Below the pieces are notes generated by a model. That model saw only the letters and a list, made by a program, of their open reading frames with translations, made no database searches and was not told the origin of the DNA. From assembly GCA_943331295.2 (NCBI GenBank), contig CALQLA020000003.1, positions 1 to 64,000 on the forward strand: a DNA stretch of 64,000 nt, given 5' to 3'. Shown here piece by piece: positions 25,926 to 33,731 of the stretch. This DNA comes from Bordetella parapertussis. GTDB taxonomy: Bacteria; Pseudomonadota; Gammaproteobacteria; Burkholderiales; Casimicrobiaceae. The stretch's first letter is position 1. The number at the start of each line of letters is the position of its first letter. Made by a program: the position numbers and the translations under genes.

Positions 25926-27074
25926 TCAGCGCGGCACGAGCGCGGGTACCGCGACCTCGCGCAGCGCGCGCTCGAGGTTCTGCACGGTGCGGTCGACGTT
26001 GGCGAGCTTGTCGAGTCCGAACAGCCCGATCCGGAACGTCTGGAAATCGGCCGGCTCGTCGCATTGCAGCGGCACGCCGGCGGCGGTCTGGAGGCCCTGG
26101 TCGATGAATTTGCGGCCGGACTGGATGTCCTTGTCCTCGGTGTAGCTCACCACCACGCCCGGCGCCTCGAAGCCAGGCGCCGCGACGCTCGGGATGCCGT
26201 TGGCCGCGAGCAGCGCGCGCACCTTGTCGCCCAGCGCCTGCTGCGCGGCGCGCGCCTTGTCGAAGCCGAACGTCTCGGTTTCCTTCATCGTGTCGCGCAT
26301 GCGGGTGAGCGAATCGGTGGGCATCGTCGCGTGGTACGCGTGGCCGCCCTTCTCGTAGGTTTCCATGATCTGTAGCCACTTCTTGAGGTCGCAGGCGAAG
26401 CTGGTGCTCGTGGTGGCGTCGATGGCGGCGCGCGCGCGCTCGGACAGCATCACCATCGCGCAGCACGGCGAGCTGCTCCAGCCCTTCTGCGGCGCGCTGA
26501 TCAGCACGTCGATGCCGTTGGCGGCCATGTCGACCCAGATCGCGCCGGAGGCGATGCAGTCGAGCACGAACAGCCCGCCGACCTCATGGACGGCGGCGGC
26601 GACGGCGCGCATGTAGCCGTCGGGGAGGATGATCCCCGACGAGGTCTCGACGTGCGGGGCGAAGACCACGTCCGGACGCTGCTCGCCGATGGCGGCCACC
26701 ACCTCGGCGATCGGCGCCGGCGCCCACGGCGCCTGCTTGCCCGTCCCGGTCCGGCGTGCCTTGATCACCGTCGCCGCGGACGGGATGCCACCCATGTCGA
26801 AGATCTGCGTCCAGCGGTAGCTGAACCAGCCGTTGCGGATGACGAGGCATTTCTTGCCCGTGGCGAACTGCCGCGCGACGGCTTCCATCCCGTAGGTGCC
26901 GCTGCCCGGGACGACGATCGCCGACTTCGCGTTGTAGACGTGCTTCAGCGTCCCGGCGATGTCGCGCATCACGCCCTGGAAGCTCTGCGACATGTGGTTC
27001 AGCGCGCGGTCGGTGAAGACGACCGAGTATTCGAGCAGTCCGTCGGGATCGACGTTGGACAACAGGCCTGGCAT
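25926..27074 (-). CDS. Class V aminotransferase (serine/alanine-glyoxylate type)
   Basis: PLP enzyme of 382 residues. The PLP-binding Lys sits in ISAPQKGWSSSP (Lys197), with DCIASGAIWVDM upstream supplying the Asp that contacts the ring nitrogen, and PGSGTYGMEAVAR at the phosphate site. It resembles alanine-glyoxylate/serine-pyruvate/2-aminoethylphosphonate-type aminotransferases. The amino donor is unknown; glyoxylate from purine or allantoin-type breakdown would fit the neighbourhood but is inference. It is bracketed by two copies of the same palindromic repeat. Confidence 0.9.
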   Translation of the reverse strand: MPGLLSNVDPDGLLEYSVVFTDRALNHMSQSFQGVMRDIAGTLKHVYNAKSAIVVPGSGTYGMEAVARQFATGKKCLVIRNGWFSYRWTQIFDMGGIPSAATVIKARRTGTGKQAPWAPAPIAEVVAAIGEQRPDVVFAPHVETSSGIILPDGYMRAVAAAVHEVGGLFVLDCIASGAIWVDMAANGIDVLISAPQKGWSSSPCCAMVMLSERARAAIDATTSTSFACDLKKWLQIMETYEKGGHAYHATMPTDSLTRMRDTMKETETFGFDKARAAQQALGDKVRALLAANGIPSVAAPGFEAPGVVVSYTEDKDIQSGRKFIDQGLQTAAGVPLQCDEPADFQTFRIGLFGLDKLANVDRTVQNLERALREVAVPALVPR

Positions 27075-27178
27075 GGTGGGCTCCGGAGCGGAAAGGATGG
27101 GGCGAGAGATGCGTCGGGGCCGAAGATTTTAGCACTCCCGCGCAAGGGCGGTGGCAAGCCGGGGAGCCCGTGGGGCCC

Positions 27179-27268
27179 GTAGCCCGGGTTGAGCGAACGC
27201 GAAACCCGGGGCAACCGCGGCCACGGCCGCAACGACCCGGGTTTCGCTGGCGCTCAACCATTGGGCTA
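27179..27268. repeat. Palindromic repeat GTAGCCCGGGTTGAGCG, copy 2
   Basis: Same design as 25812-25900: left arm GTAGCCCGGGTTGAGCG with GCGAAACCCGGGG, right arm CCCGGGTTTCGC then GCGCTCAACC and the slightly degraded end ATTGGGCTA. The right-hand end overlaps the COG0523 gene; the TAG stop of that gene (27266-27268) is formed by the terminal GGGCTA of the repeat. Confidence 0.8.
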
Positions 27269-28264
27269 GGTCAACGCGGCGAGTCGCGTGCCGGCGAAAT
27301 CCAGGAAGCGCCGCAACGAGGCTTCGATCGCCGCCGGGTCGAGCCCGTCGACGATGAAGACCAGGTCCGATCGATCTCCGGCGGCGGCGACCGCCGGCAG
27401 GTGCTGCGGCGGATAGACGATGTGCCGGACCCCGTGCACCACCAGCGGCAGTTCCGCCGCGTCGCCCCCGAGCACGCCCTTGAAGCGCAGGATCCGGCTG
27501 CCGTGCCGGTTGAGCAGGCAGGTGAGCCAAACCGAGAAGCTCGCCCAGTCGACGGGACCGTCGACCGAGAGGCAGAACGACGCGATGCCGCCCGCGTGCA
27601 GCGTGGCGCCCGGATTCCACGGGGCGCGCCGCGCCGCAGGCGCGCCGTCGCCACCCTCGAACAGCCGGCCCGCGTCGAACCCGGCGGTGCCCGCGGCGGC
27701 GACGCGCGCCAGCGGATTGACGGCCTGCACGAAATCCTGCGCGGCGCGGACGGCCCCGGGGTCGACCAGGTCGGCCTTGGTGATCACGACGGTGTCCGCG
27801 GCGGCGAGCTGGTGGCGGACCTCGGGATACGCCTGCGCGCAGGCAATCCCGTCGACCGCGTCGAAGGTCACCGCGCAGGTGCCGATCGACAGGTACTCGT
27901 CCAGGTTCTCGTCGGCGCGGATAGTGTTGAGGATCGACGCCGGGTCCGCGAGCCCCGAGGTCTCGAGGACGATCCGGGAGAGCGGATTCGCATCGGCGCG
28001 CGCGTCGTCCGCCAGCAGCTCGATCAGCGTCGCGCGGAGGCGGTCGGCCACGGCGCAGCACGCGCACCCGGCCGCGAGCACGCGCAGCGCATCGTCGCCG
28101 AAGCGCACCAGCCGGTGGTCGATGGCGGTCGTGCCGAATTCATTGATCACCACCGCCACCCCGGCCGAGTCGATCGCGGCCAGGTGGTTGCGCAGCAGCG
28201 TCGTCTTGCCGCTGCCGAGGAAGCCCGACAGCACGTCGATCCGCGCCTTCGGCCGCAGTCTCAA
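27266..28264 (-). CDS. COG0523 (CobW-like) GTP-dependent metallochaperone, copy 2
   Basis: G3E GTPase of 332 residues: Walker A GFLGSGKTTLL (14-24), CxCC as GCACC (Cys67, Cys69, Cys70), LETSGLADP, TKAD, and a C-terminal CobW domain. It is paralogous to the protein at 9137-10114, with the same motif spacing. It overlaps the MCxxC gene upstream by 4 bp (ATGA), which suggests a stoichiometric or physical pairing. Its stop codon comes from an abutting palindromic repeat, so the last residues may differ from an ancestral form. Confidence 0.92.
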   Translation of the reverse strand: MRLRPKARIDVLSGFLGSGKTTLLRNHLAAIDSAGVAVVINEFGTTAIDHRLVRFGDDALRVLAAGCACCAVADRLRATLIELLADDARADANPLSRIVLETSGLADPASILNTIRADENLDEYLSIGTCAVTFDAVDGIACAQAYPEVRHQLAAADTVVITKADLVDPGAVRAAQDFVQAVNPLARVAAAGTAGFDAGRLFEGGDGAPAARRAPWNPGATLHAGGIASFCLSVDGPVDWASFSVWLTCLLNRHGSRILRFKGVLGGDAAELPLVVHGVRHIVYPPQHLPAVAAAGDRSDLVFIVDGLDPAAIEASLRRFLDFAGTRLAALT

Positions 28265-28575
28265 GGCGTGCCGGCGAATGCCGCGGCAAGCGGGTCGATC
28301 GGGCGGCCCGCGAGGCGCTCCGCGGCGGGCCAGACGCCGCCCAGGTTGGCCACGCGCTCGCCCCGCCCGTCCGCACGCGAGATCCAGAACGACTCACCGT
28401 CCCAGTCGGCGAGCGTCACCCCGGCGGACCCAAGCAGCGCGTTGACCAGCACGATGCGGCGCCGGCGCTCGTCGCGATAGCGGGCGATGTCGGGGGCCGG
28501 AAGCCGGGCGTCGGCGCGCGCGGCAGCGTCGGTCCAGTGCCGCCCGATGCCGAAGACCGCGCAGACCTCGCACAT
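28261..28575 (-). CDS. Small MCxxC protein, copy 2 (unknown function)
   Basis: A 104-residue cytoplasmic protein starting MCEVCAVFGIGRHWTD. Only Cys2 and Cys5 are cysteines, so a CxxC metal site at the very N-terminus is likely. The C-terminal half (SFWISRADGRGERVANLGG then VWPAAERLAGRPIDPL) aligns with the protein at 17464-17745. It is translationally coupled to the COG0523 gene. I recall similar short proteins beside COG0523 GTPases in other proteobacteria but know no function; a metal donor, acceptor or adaptor role is inference. Confidence 0.78.
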   Translation of the reverse strand: MCEVCAVFGIGRHWTDAAARADARLPAPDIARYRDERRRRIVLVNALLGSAGVTLADWDGESFWISRADGRGERVANLGGVWPAAERLAGRPIDPLAAAFAGTP

Positions 28576-28578
28576 GGG

Positions 28579-29421
28579 TCAGTCGGCGGCCGCGAGCCGC
28601 ACCCCGGCTTCGCCCGGCACCGCGATGCTTCGCGTCGAGTTCCGCGACAGGTAGGCGCTCACCCGCTTCCGGGCAAGGTTCGAGTGCGAGTCGGCGAGCG
28701 ACGCCGCGCGCGCGGCGTCGCGATCGGCGATCACGCGCACCAGTTCGCGATGCTCGCGCAGGATCTGCGCGAGATGCGCGGCATACGCCGCTTCGGACCC
28801 GTAGCACTCGTAGGCCATCGCCAGCCGCGCGATGCGCAGGCCTTCGGTGAGCAGGCCCGTGTACATGCGGGCGAGGTAGCGATTGCCACAGGCCTCGCCG
28901 ATCGCGCAGTGGAAGCTCCAGTTGGTGTCGATCATCAGCGTCGCGTCGCGCGCGCCGGCCGCGGCCTCGAACGCGGCGCCGAGCTCCCGCAAGCGCGAAA
29001 CCGCGGCATCGGGACGGTGCATCGCCGCGAGCACGGTGGCGGCGCGCTGCAGCAGCTCGAAGGCGTCGAGATGTTCCTGCATCTGCGTCAGGTCCATCGC
29101 CGTCACCCGCGCCCCGCGGTTGGGCAGGAGGTCGATCAGGCCCTCGGCCGCCAGGCGCACGATCGCCTCGCGCAGCGGCGTGCGCGACACGCCCAGCATG
29201 TCCACGAGCGCGGCCTCGTCGACGGTGCTGCCGGGGAGCAGCTCCAGCGAGACGATGCGGCGCTTGAGCCAATCGTAGGCCAGCGCGCCGCCGTGCCCCT
29301 TCTCGGGGCGGGCGTCGGGGACGGCGGGTCGCGCGGCGGGGCGGCGGGGGGCGCGCCGGGCGACGGGGGTCCGGGTTGCGATGATCGGTTCTCCGTCGGT
29401 TGCAGGACGCGGAACTTGCAT
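28579..29421 (-). CDS. GntR family transcriptional regulator, FCD domain
   Basis: About 280 residues. A winged helix (VDEAALVDMLGVSRTPLREA, then NRGARVTAM) is followed by an all-helical FCD ligand domain with metal-type His residues (NWSFHCAIGEACGN, and AHLAQILREH). A basic, Pro/Ala-rich N-terminal tail of about 45 residues precedes the HTH. Start ATG 29421 is chosen, but a later start is possible given that tail. It is divergent from the branched-chain ABC operon across 80 bp that hold a GATGCAT repeat, so it probably controls that operon and itself. Confidence 0.9.
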   Translation of the reverse strand: MQVPRPATDGEPIIATRTPVARRAPRRPAARPAVPDARPEKGHGGALAYDWLKRRIVSLELLPGSTVDEAALVDMLGVSRTPLREAIVRLAAEGLIDLLPNRGARVTAMDLTQMQEHLDAFELLQRAATVLAAMHRPDAAVSRLRELGAAFEAAAGARDATLMIDTNWSFHCAIGEACGNRYLARMYTGLLTEGLRIARLAMAYECYGSEAAYAAHLAQILREHRELVRVIADRDAARAASLADSHSNLARKRVSAYLSRNSTRSIAVPGEAGVRLAAAD

Positions 29422-29441
29422 GCGCCCAGCGTCTACTCTAC

Positions 29442-29462
29442 GATGCATACAGGATGCATGCA
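29442..29462. promoter_or_regulatory. Candidate GntR/FCD operator in divergent promoter region
   Basis: Two direct copies of GATGCAT (29442-29448 and 29453-29459) separated by ACAG; each holds the self-complementary ATGCAT, and TGCATGCA overlaps the second. TGCAT-rich palindromes of this sort are typical FCD-type GntR operators. The site lies between the regulator start (29421) and the ABC binding-protein start (29502). Confidence 0.5.
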
Positions 29463-29501
29463 AATCGCTGCATCCCCACCTCACTGTCCTCGGAGTTCGT
29501 C

Positions 29502-30713
29502 ATGACCCTCGGGAAATGCTGGAAGCGCGCGTTCGCTGGCGTCGCGCTCTGCGCCGTACTTGCCGCCCCCGCGGCATCCGCCCAGGACGCGCTGAAGCTG
29601 GGCGCGGCCGTCAGCCTCACCGGACCCTTCTCGCGCGAGGGCCAACTGCTGCGCGACGGCTACGACCTCTGGAAGGACACCGTCAACGCGCAGGGCGGGA
29701 TCAAGGTCGGCGGCAAGACCTACAAGGTCGAGATCGTCTACTACGACGACGAGAGCAAGGCGCAGACGAGCGCCCGGCTGACCGAGAAGCTGATCACCGA
29801 GGACAAGGTCGCGTTCCTGTTCGGCCCGTACTCGTCGGGCATCGCCACCGCGACCGCCGCGATCAGCGAGCGCTACAAGATGCTGTCGCTGGCGCCGATG
29901 GCGACGGCCAACAGCCTCTACGCGCGCGGCTACAAGTACATCTTCACGCCGTCGCCGCTGGCCAACGCGGGGCTCTTCCCGCTGCTCGACATGGCGGCGA
30001 CGTTCTCGCCGAAGCCCACCCGGATCGCGATCGTCGGCCCGGACGACCTGTTCCCCAACGTGACCGGCGAAGGCGCCGCCAAGAAGGCGGCCGAGCTCGG
30101 GCTCGAGGTGGTCTATACCGGCAAGTACCCGAAGACCGCGACCGAGCTGTCCGCCGTTGCGACCCAGCTGAAGGCCGCGAACCCCGACGTCGTCCTGGCG
30201 ACCGGCTATGCGCAGGACACGATCCAGCTGCTGAAGAGCATGCAGGAACTGCGGGTGCAGCCCAAGATGATCGGGCTCGCGATGTCGATCGGCGTCGAGG
30301 ACTTCCGGACGTCGCTCGGCGCGGGCGCCGAGGGAATCATGGGCGTCGACTACTGGGTGCCGACGCTCTCCTACAAGGACCCGGTGTTCGGCGACTCCGC
30401 CGGCTTCGCCAAGGCGTTCGAGGCCAAGTACAAGAAGCCGCCGACCTACCACGCGGCCAGCGGCGCGGCGGCCGGCGTCGTGCTGCAGCTCGCGCTGCAG
30501 AAGGCGGGCACGCTCAACGGCGACGACGTCCGCACGGCGATGCTGGCGCTCGACGGCACGACGTTCTACGGCCCCTTCCGCTTCGACGAGAACGGCGTCA
30601 ACACCAAGGCCACCCTCAACGCGTCGCAGATCGTCGGCGGCGCGCCGAAGGTGATCTACCCGACCGCCGTGCGGCAGGCGCCGCCGGCGTACCCCCGCGC
30701 CGCCGCGAAGTAA
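29502..30713 (+). CDS. Branched-chain-type ABC transporter substrate-binding protein
   Basis: Periplasmic leucine-binding-protein-like (Peripla_BP_6) protein of 403 residues. Signal peptide residues about 1-27 end in PAASA. The mature protein shows AAVSLTGPFSREGQ and a DDES hinge region typical of type I periplasmic binding proteins. Start ATG 29502 gives a clean signal; open sequence to 29400 runs through the operator. First gene of a six-gene operon ending in a dihydroorotase-like hydrolase, so the ligand may be an amide or acid rather than an amino acid. Confidence 0.92.
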   Translation: MTLGKCWKRAFAGVALCAVLAAPAASAQDALKLGAAVSLTGPFSREGQLLRDGYDLWKDTVNAQGGIKVGGKTYKVEIVYYDDESKAQTSARLTEKLITEDKVAFLFGPYSSGIATATAAISERYKMLSLAPMATANSLYARGYKYIFTPSPLANAGLFPLLDMAATFSPKPTRIAIVGPDDLFPNVTGEGAAKKAAELGLEVVYTGKYPKTATELSAVATQLKAANPDVVLATGYAQDTIQLLKSMQELRVQPKMIGLAMSIGVEDFRTSLGAGAEGIMGVDYWVPTLSYKDPVFGDSAGFAKAFEAKYKKPPTYHAASGAAAGVVLQLALQKAGTLNGDDVRTAMLALDGTTFYGPFRFDENGVNTKATLNASQIVGGAPKVIYPTAVRQAPPAYPRAAAK

Positions 30714-30755
30714 TGCGCGGACGCCCCCGGGCGCCGCACCGCGCGATCGCCTGAC

Positions 30756-31628
30756 ATGCTGAGCCAGACGATCGTCAACGGCCTGCTGCTCGGGGGCATC
30801 TACGGGCTCGCCACCATCGGCTTCTCGATGGTGTGGGGCGTGATGGGCGTCATCAACCTCGCCCACGGCTCCTACATCATGATCGGCGCCTACGTCGCCT
30901 ACGTGTGCTTCGAGCGGTTCGGGATCGACCCGTTCCTGACGATCCCGCTCGCGATGGCAATCCTCTTCGTCATCGGCTACGCGGTCCAGCGGCTGATGGT
31001 GAACCGGATTCTCAAGACCGGGCTCCTGCTGTCGCTCGCCCTCACGTTCGGCCTCAACCTGATCATCGTCGACCTGTTCGTGCTGATGTTCACGTCCGAC
31101 CTGCGCTCGGTCAAGACCGGCTATGCCTCGAGCGCGCTGGAGCTGGGCTCCGTGCTCGTGCCGAACGTCCGGCTCGCCGTCTGCGGCCTCGCGCTGCTCC
31201 TCGCCTGGGGCTTCCACGAGTTCCTGGCGCGCACGCGGGCCGGGCAGGCCATCCTCGCCACGGCGCTCGACCGCGAGACCGCGCGGCTGATGGGCATCCG
31301 GCCGCTGACCGTTTACGCGCTCACCGCCGGCGCGGGCGCTGCGCTTGCCGGCGCGGCGGGCAGCCTCGCCAGCATGCTGTTCCCGATCTCGCCGCTGCTC
31401 GGCAACAGCTTCATCAGCGCGGTGTTCGTGGTCACCGTGCTGGGGGGCATCGGCAGCCTGGGCGGCGCGATCCTCGCCGGCTTCATCTACGGCCTCATCC
31501 AGGCCTTCGCGTCCGCGTACCTCGGCATCAACACGCAGGAAATCGTCGCGTTCGCGTTCTTCCTCGCCGTGCTGATCCTGCGGCCGCAGGGCCTGTTCGG
31601 CAAGCGCTTCTTCGGCGAGAACACATGA
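30756..31628 (+). CDS. Branched-chain-type ABC permease, LivH type
   Basis: Inner-membrane permease of 290 residues with about eight helices. The N-terminus LSQTIVNGLLLGGIYGLATIG and the VMGVINLAHGSYIM motif are typical LivH. The ATPase-contact region contains TALDRETARLMGI. Its TGA overlaps the next gene's ATG by 4 bp, and it is the one membrane/ATPase gene of the operon with no 60-bp repeat at its start. Confidence 0.94.
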   Translation: MLSQTIVNGLLLGGIYGLATIGFSMVWGVMGVINLAHGSYIMIGAYVAYVCFERFGIDPFLTIPLAMAILFVIGYAVQRLMVNRILKTGLLLSLALTFGLNLIIVDLFVLMFTSDLRSVKTGYASSALELGSVLVPNVRLAVCGLALLLAWGFHEFLARTRAGQAILATALDRETARLMGIRPLTVYALTAGAGAALAGAAGSLASMLFPISPLLGNSFISAVFVVTVLGGIGSLGGAILAGFIYGLIQAFASAYLGINTQEIVAFAFFLAVLILRPQGLFGKRFFGENT

Positions 31629-31684
31629 GCCGGAAGGGCCGCCCCGAGGGCGAATACCGGAGTGCGCAGCACGAAGGTAGTCCA
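31625..31684 (+). repeat. 60-bp start-codon repeat, copy 1 (at LivM start)
   Basis: Begins at the ATG of the LivM gene and ends in GAAGGTAGTCCA just before an in-frame GTG (31685). It differs from the 32668 copy at a few bases near the 5' end (CGGAAG for CCGACG). A shortened second piece (GCGCAGCGCGAAGGTGGT) follows, so a degraded further copy may be present. Confidence 0.85.
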
Positions 31685-32671
31685 GTGAGCGCGCAGCGCG
31701 AAGGTGGTGCGGCGAGCCGGGGACTGCAGCAGCCGGTCTCGTGGCGCGTCTGGGCGATGGCCGCCGCATGCGTCGCGGCGACGCTGGTGCTGCCCTTCCT
31801 GGTCGGCAACTACTGGCTGCGCGTGTGGACGACGGTGCTGATGTTCGTCGCCGTCGCGCAGGGGCTCAACATCATCGTCGGCTTCGCCGGCTACCACTCG
31901 TTCGGCAATGCGGCGTTCTTCGGCGTCGGCGCGTACGTCACCGGCGTGCTGATGGTCTGGGGCATGCCGTTCGTCGGCACGCTGCCGATCGCGGCGGGCG
32001 TCAGCGCGCTGATCGCGATGCTTGTCGGCTACCCGCTGCTGCGCCTGCGCGGGCACTACTTCGCGATCGCCACCGTGGCGCTCAACATCGCGTTCGCCGA
32101 ACTCATCATCAACCTGGGCGGCGTCACCGGCGGTGCCCAGGGCCTGGCCCTGCCGATGAGCAGCCTGCCGCCGGACGCGCTGTACCGGATGATCTACTTC
32201 CTGATGGCGGGAAGCGCCATCGGGGCGACGGCGCTGGTGGCGTGGCTCGCGCGCAGCCGCTTCGGCTTCGCGCTGCGGGCGCTGAAGGACAGCGACGCCG
32301 GTGCCCAGGCGATGGGCATCAACACGACCCGCACGCGGGTGCTCGCCTGGATGCTGAGCGCCGCCGTGACCGGCCTGGTCGGCGGCATCTGGTCGTACTG
32401 GCTCACCTTCATCGAAGTCGGCAGCGCGTTCGACATCGGCATCTCGGTCAAGGGCTACATCATGATGCTGATCGGCGGCATGGGCACGGTGGCCGGGCCG
32501 GTGCTGGGCGCGCTGTTCTTCGAGCTGTTCGCCACGCTGATCTGGAGCCATTTCGGCGCCATCCACAACCTGGTGCTCGGCGTGCTGGTCTGCGCGGTGA
32601 TCCTGGTGATCCCGCAGGGGCTCCTGGCCGCGGTGCGCTCCCGCCGCTGGCGCGGGAAGGGGCCGCGATGA
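31625..32671 (+). CDS. Branched-chain-type ABC permease, LivM type
   Basis: Inner-membrane permease of up to 348 residues with about nine helices; FAGYHSFGNAAFFGVGAY and LRLRGHYFAIATVALN are LivM hallmarks. The first helix begins near residue 38. The preceding N-terminal stretch is not LivM-like: it is encoded by a copy of a 60-bp repeat (RPEGEYRSAQHEGSP). Translation can start at ATG 31625, which overlaps the LivH stop, or at GTG 31685 at the repeat end, which has GAAGG 7 bp upstream. The two starts differ by 20 residues. Confidence 0.93.
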   Translation: MSRKGRPEGEYRSAQHEGSPVSAQREGGAASRGLQQPVSWRVWAMAAACVAATLVLPFLVGNYWLRVWTTVLMFVAVAQGLNIIVGFAGYHSFGNAAFFGVGAYVTGVLMVWGMPFVGTLPIAAGVSALIAMLVGYPLLRLRGHYFAIATVALNIAFAELIINLGGVTGGAQGLALPMSSLPPDALYRMIYFLMAGSAIGATALVAWLARSRFGFALRALKDSDAGAQAMGINTTRTRVLAWMLSAAVTGLVGGIWSYWLTFIEVGSAFDIGISVKGYIMMLIGGMGTVAGPVLGALFFELFATLIWSHFGAIHNLVLGVLVCAVILVIPQGLLAAVRSRRWRGKGPR

Positions 32672-32907
32672 GCCCGACGGGCCGCCCCGAGGGCGAATAC
32701 CGGAGTGCGCAGCACGAAGGCAGTCCAGTGAGCCCGACGGGCCGCCCCGAGGGCGAATACCGGAGTGCGCAGCACGAAGGCAGTCCAGTGAGCCCGACGG
32801 GCCGCCCCGAGGGCGAATACCGGAGCGCGCAGCACGAAGGCAGTCCAGTGAGCCCGACGGGCCGCCCCGAGGGCGAATACCGGAGTGCGCAGCGCGAAGG
32901 CAGTCCA
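32668..32907 (+). repeat. 60-bp start-codon repeat, tandem array of four (copies 2-5, at LivG start)
   Basis: Four contiguous 60-bp units at 32668, 32728, 32788 and 32848, nearly identical: unit 3 has one T-to-C change (GGAGCGCG) and unit 4 has CAGCGC for CAGCAC. Each unit begins with ATG/GTG AGC CCG and ends GAAGGCAGTCCA, so each carries a Shine-Dalgarno-like GAAGG 7 bp before the next start. The start after unit 4 is mutated to GCG. All units keep one reading frame open into LivG. Confidence 0.95.
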
Positions 32908-33675
32908 GCGAGCGGCGAGGTCGCGCTGAAGCTGACCGGCATCACCGTGCGCTTCGGCGGCGTCGTCGCGCTCCACGACGTCGGGTTCGAGGTCCGCGCG
33001 GGCGAGACGGTCGGCCTGATCGGCCCGAACGGCGCGGGCAAGACGACGCTGCTCAACGTGATCTCGCGCTTCATCCCCGCTTCCGGCGGTCGCGTCGAGC
33101 TCTTCGGCGAGGACGTGAGCCGCGTGCCCGCCTACGGCCTGCCGCGGCGCGGCGTCGCGCGCACGTTCCAGATCGTGCAGCCGTTCGCGAACCTCACGGT
33201 GCGCCAGAACGTCGCCGTCGCCGCGATGTTCGCGGGCGCGGGACGCAGCGAGAGCGAGGCGGCGGCGCAGGCCGACGCCGCGATCGAGCGCACCAGCCTC
33301 GGCGCGAAGGCCGACATGCTGCCGGCGCACATCACGCTCGCGGACAGGAAGCGCCTCGAGCTCGCCCGCGCGCTGGCGATGCAGCCGCGCGTGCTGCTGC
33401 TGGACGAGGTGATGGCTGGGTTGAACCACGTCGAGATCGACCGCATCATCGCGCTGATCCGGGACATCAAGGCGCAGGGGACCACCGTCGTCGTCGTCGA
33501 GCACGTGATGAAGGTCATCGCGGCGATCGCCGACCGGATCGTCGTGCTCAAGTTCGGCGAGAAGATCGCCGACGACACGCCCGACCGCGTGTTCGACGAT
33601 CCGGCCGTCGTGAGCGCCTATCTCGGCGACCGCTTCACCCGGCGGCGCGCCGCGGCGCGGGCCGGCACGCCATGA
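32668..33675 (+). CDS. Branched-chain-type ABC ATP-binding protein, LivG type, with repeat-encoded N-terminus
   Basis: ATPase of up to 335 residues. The conserved part begins at LKLTGITVRFGGVVAL (about residue 88): Walker A GPNGAGKTTLLN, Walker B VLLLDEVMAGLN, switch His VVVEHVMK. The signature is ITLADRKRLELARAL, so LSGGQ is replaced, as in some LivG relatives. Residues 1-80 are four copies of a 20-residue repeat. Possible starts are ATG 32668 (overlapping the LivM stop) or GTG 32728, 32788 and 32848. The codon after the last repeat is GCG, so at least one repeat peptide should be translated. Confidence 0.93.
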   Translation: MSPTGRPEGEYRSAQHEGSPVSPTGRPEGEYRSAQHEGSPVSPTGRPEGEYRSAQHEGSPVSPTGRPEGEYRSAQREGSPASGEVALKLTGITVRFGGVVALHDVGFEVRAGETVGLIGPNGAGKTTLLNVISRFIPASGGRVELFGEDVSRVPAYGLPRRGVARTFQIVQPFANLTVRQNVAVAAMFAGAGRSESEAAAQADAAIERTSLGAKADMLPAHITLADRKRLELARALAMQPRVLLLDEVMAGLNHVEIDRIIALIRDIKAQGTTVVVVEHVMKVIAAIADRIVVLKFGEKIADDTPDRVFDDPAVVSAYLGDRFTRRRAAARAGTP

Positions 33676-33731
33676 GCCCGACGGGCCGCCCCGAGGGCGA
33701 ATACCGGAGTGCGGAGCACGAAGGTAGTCCA
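33672..33731 (+). repeat. 60-bp start-codon repeat, copy 6 (at LivF start)
   Basis: One unit spanning the first 20 codons of the LivF gene. It differs from the array copies by GAGCAC for CAGCAC and GGTAGT for GGCAGT. It ends at GAAGGTAGTCCA followed by GTG (33732). It starts at the ATG that overlaps the LivG stop. Confidence 0.9.

Noticed and set aside
32668-32907. Tandem repeats considered as a CRISPR array
   Set aside because: Units are 60 bp, directly contiguous with no spacers, in frame with LivG, and no cas genes are present.
33132-33578. Degenerate ABC signature in LivG read as an inactive ATPase
   Set aside because: Walker A, Walker B, and switch His are intact, and LTLxxRKRLE-type signatures occur in some active LivG relatives, so inactivity is not supported.
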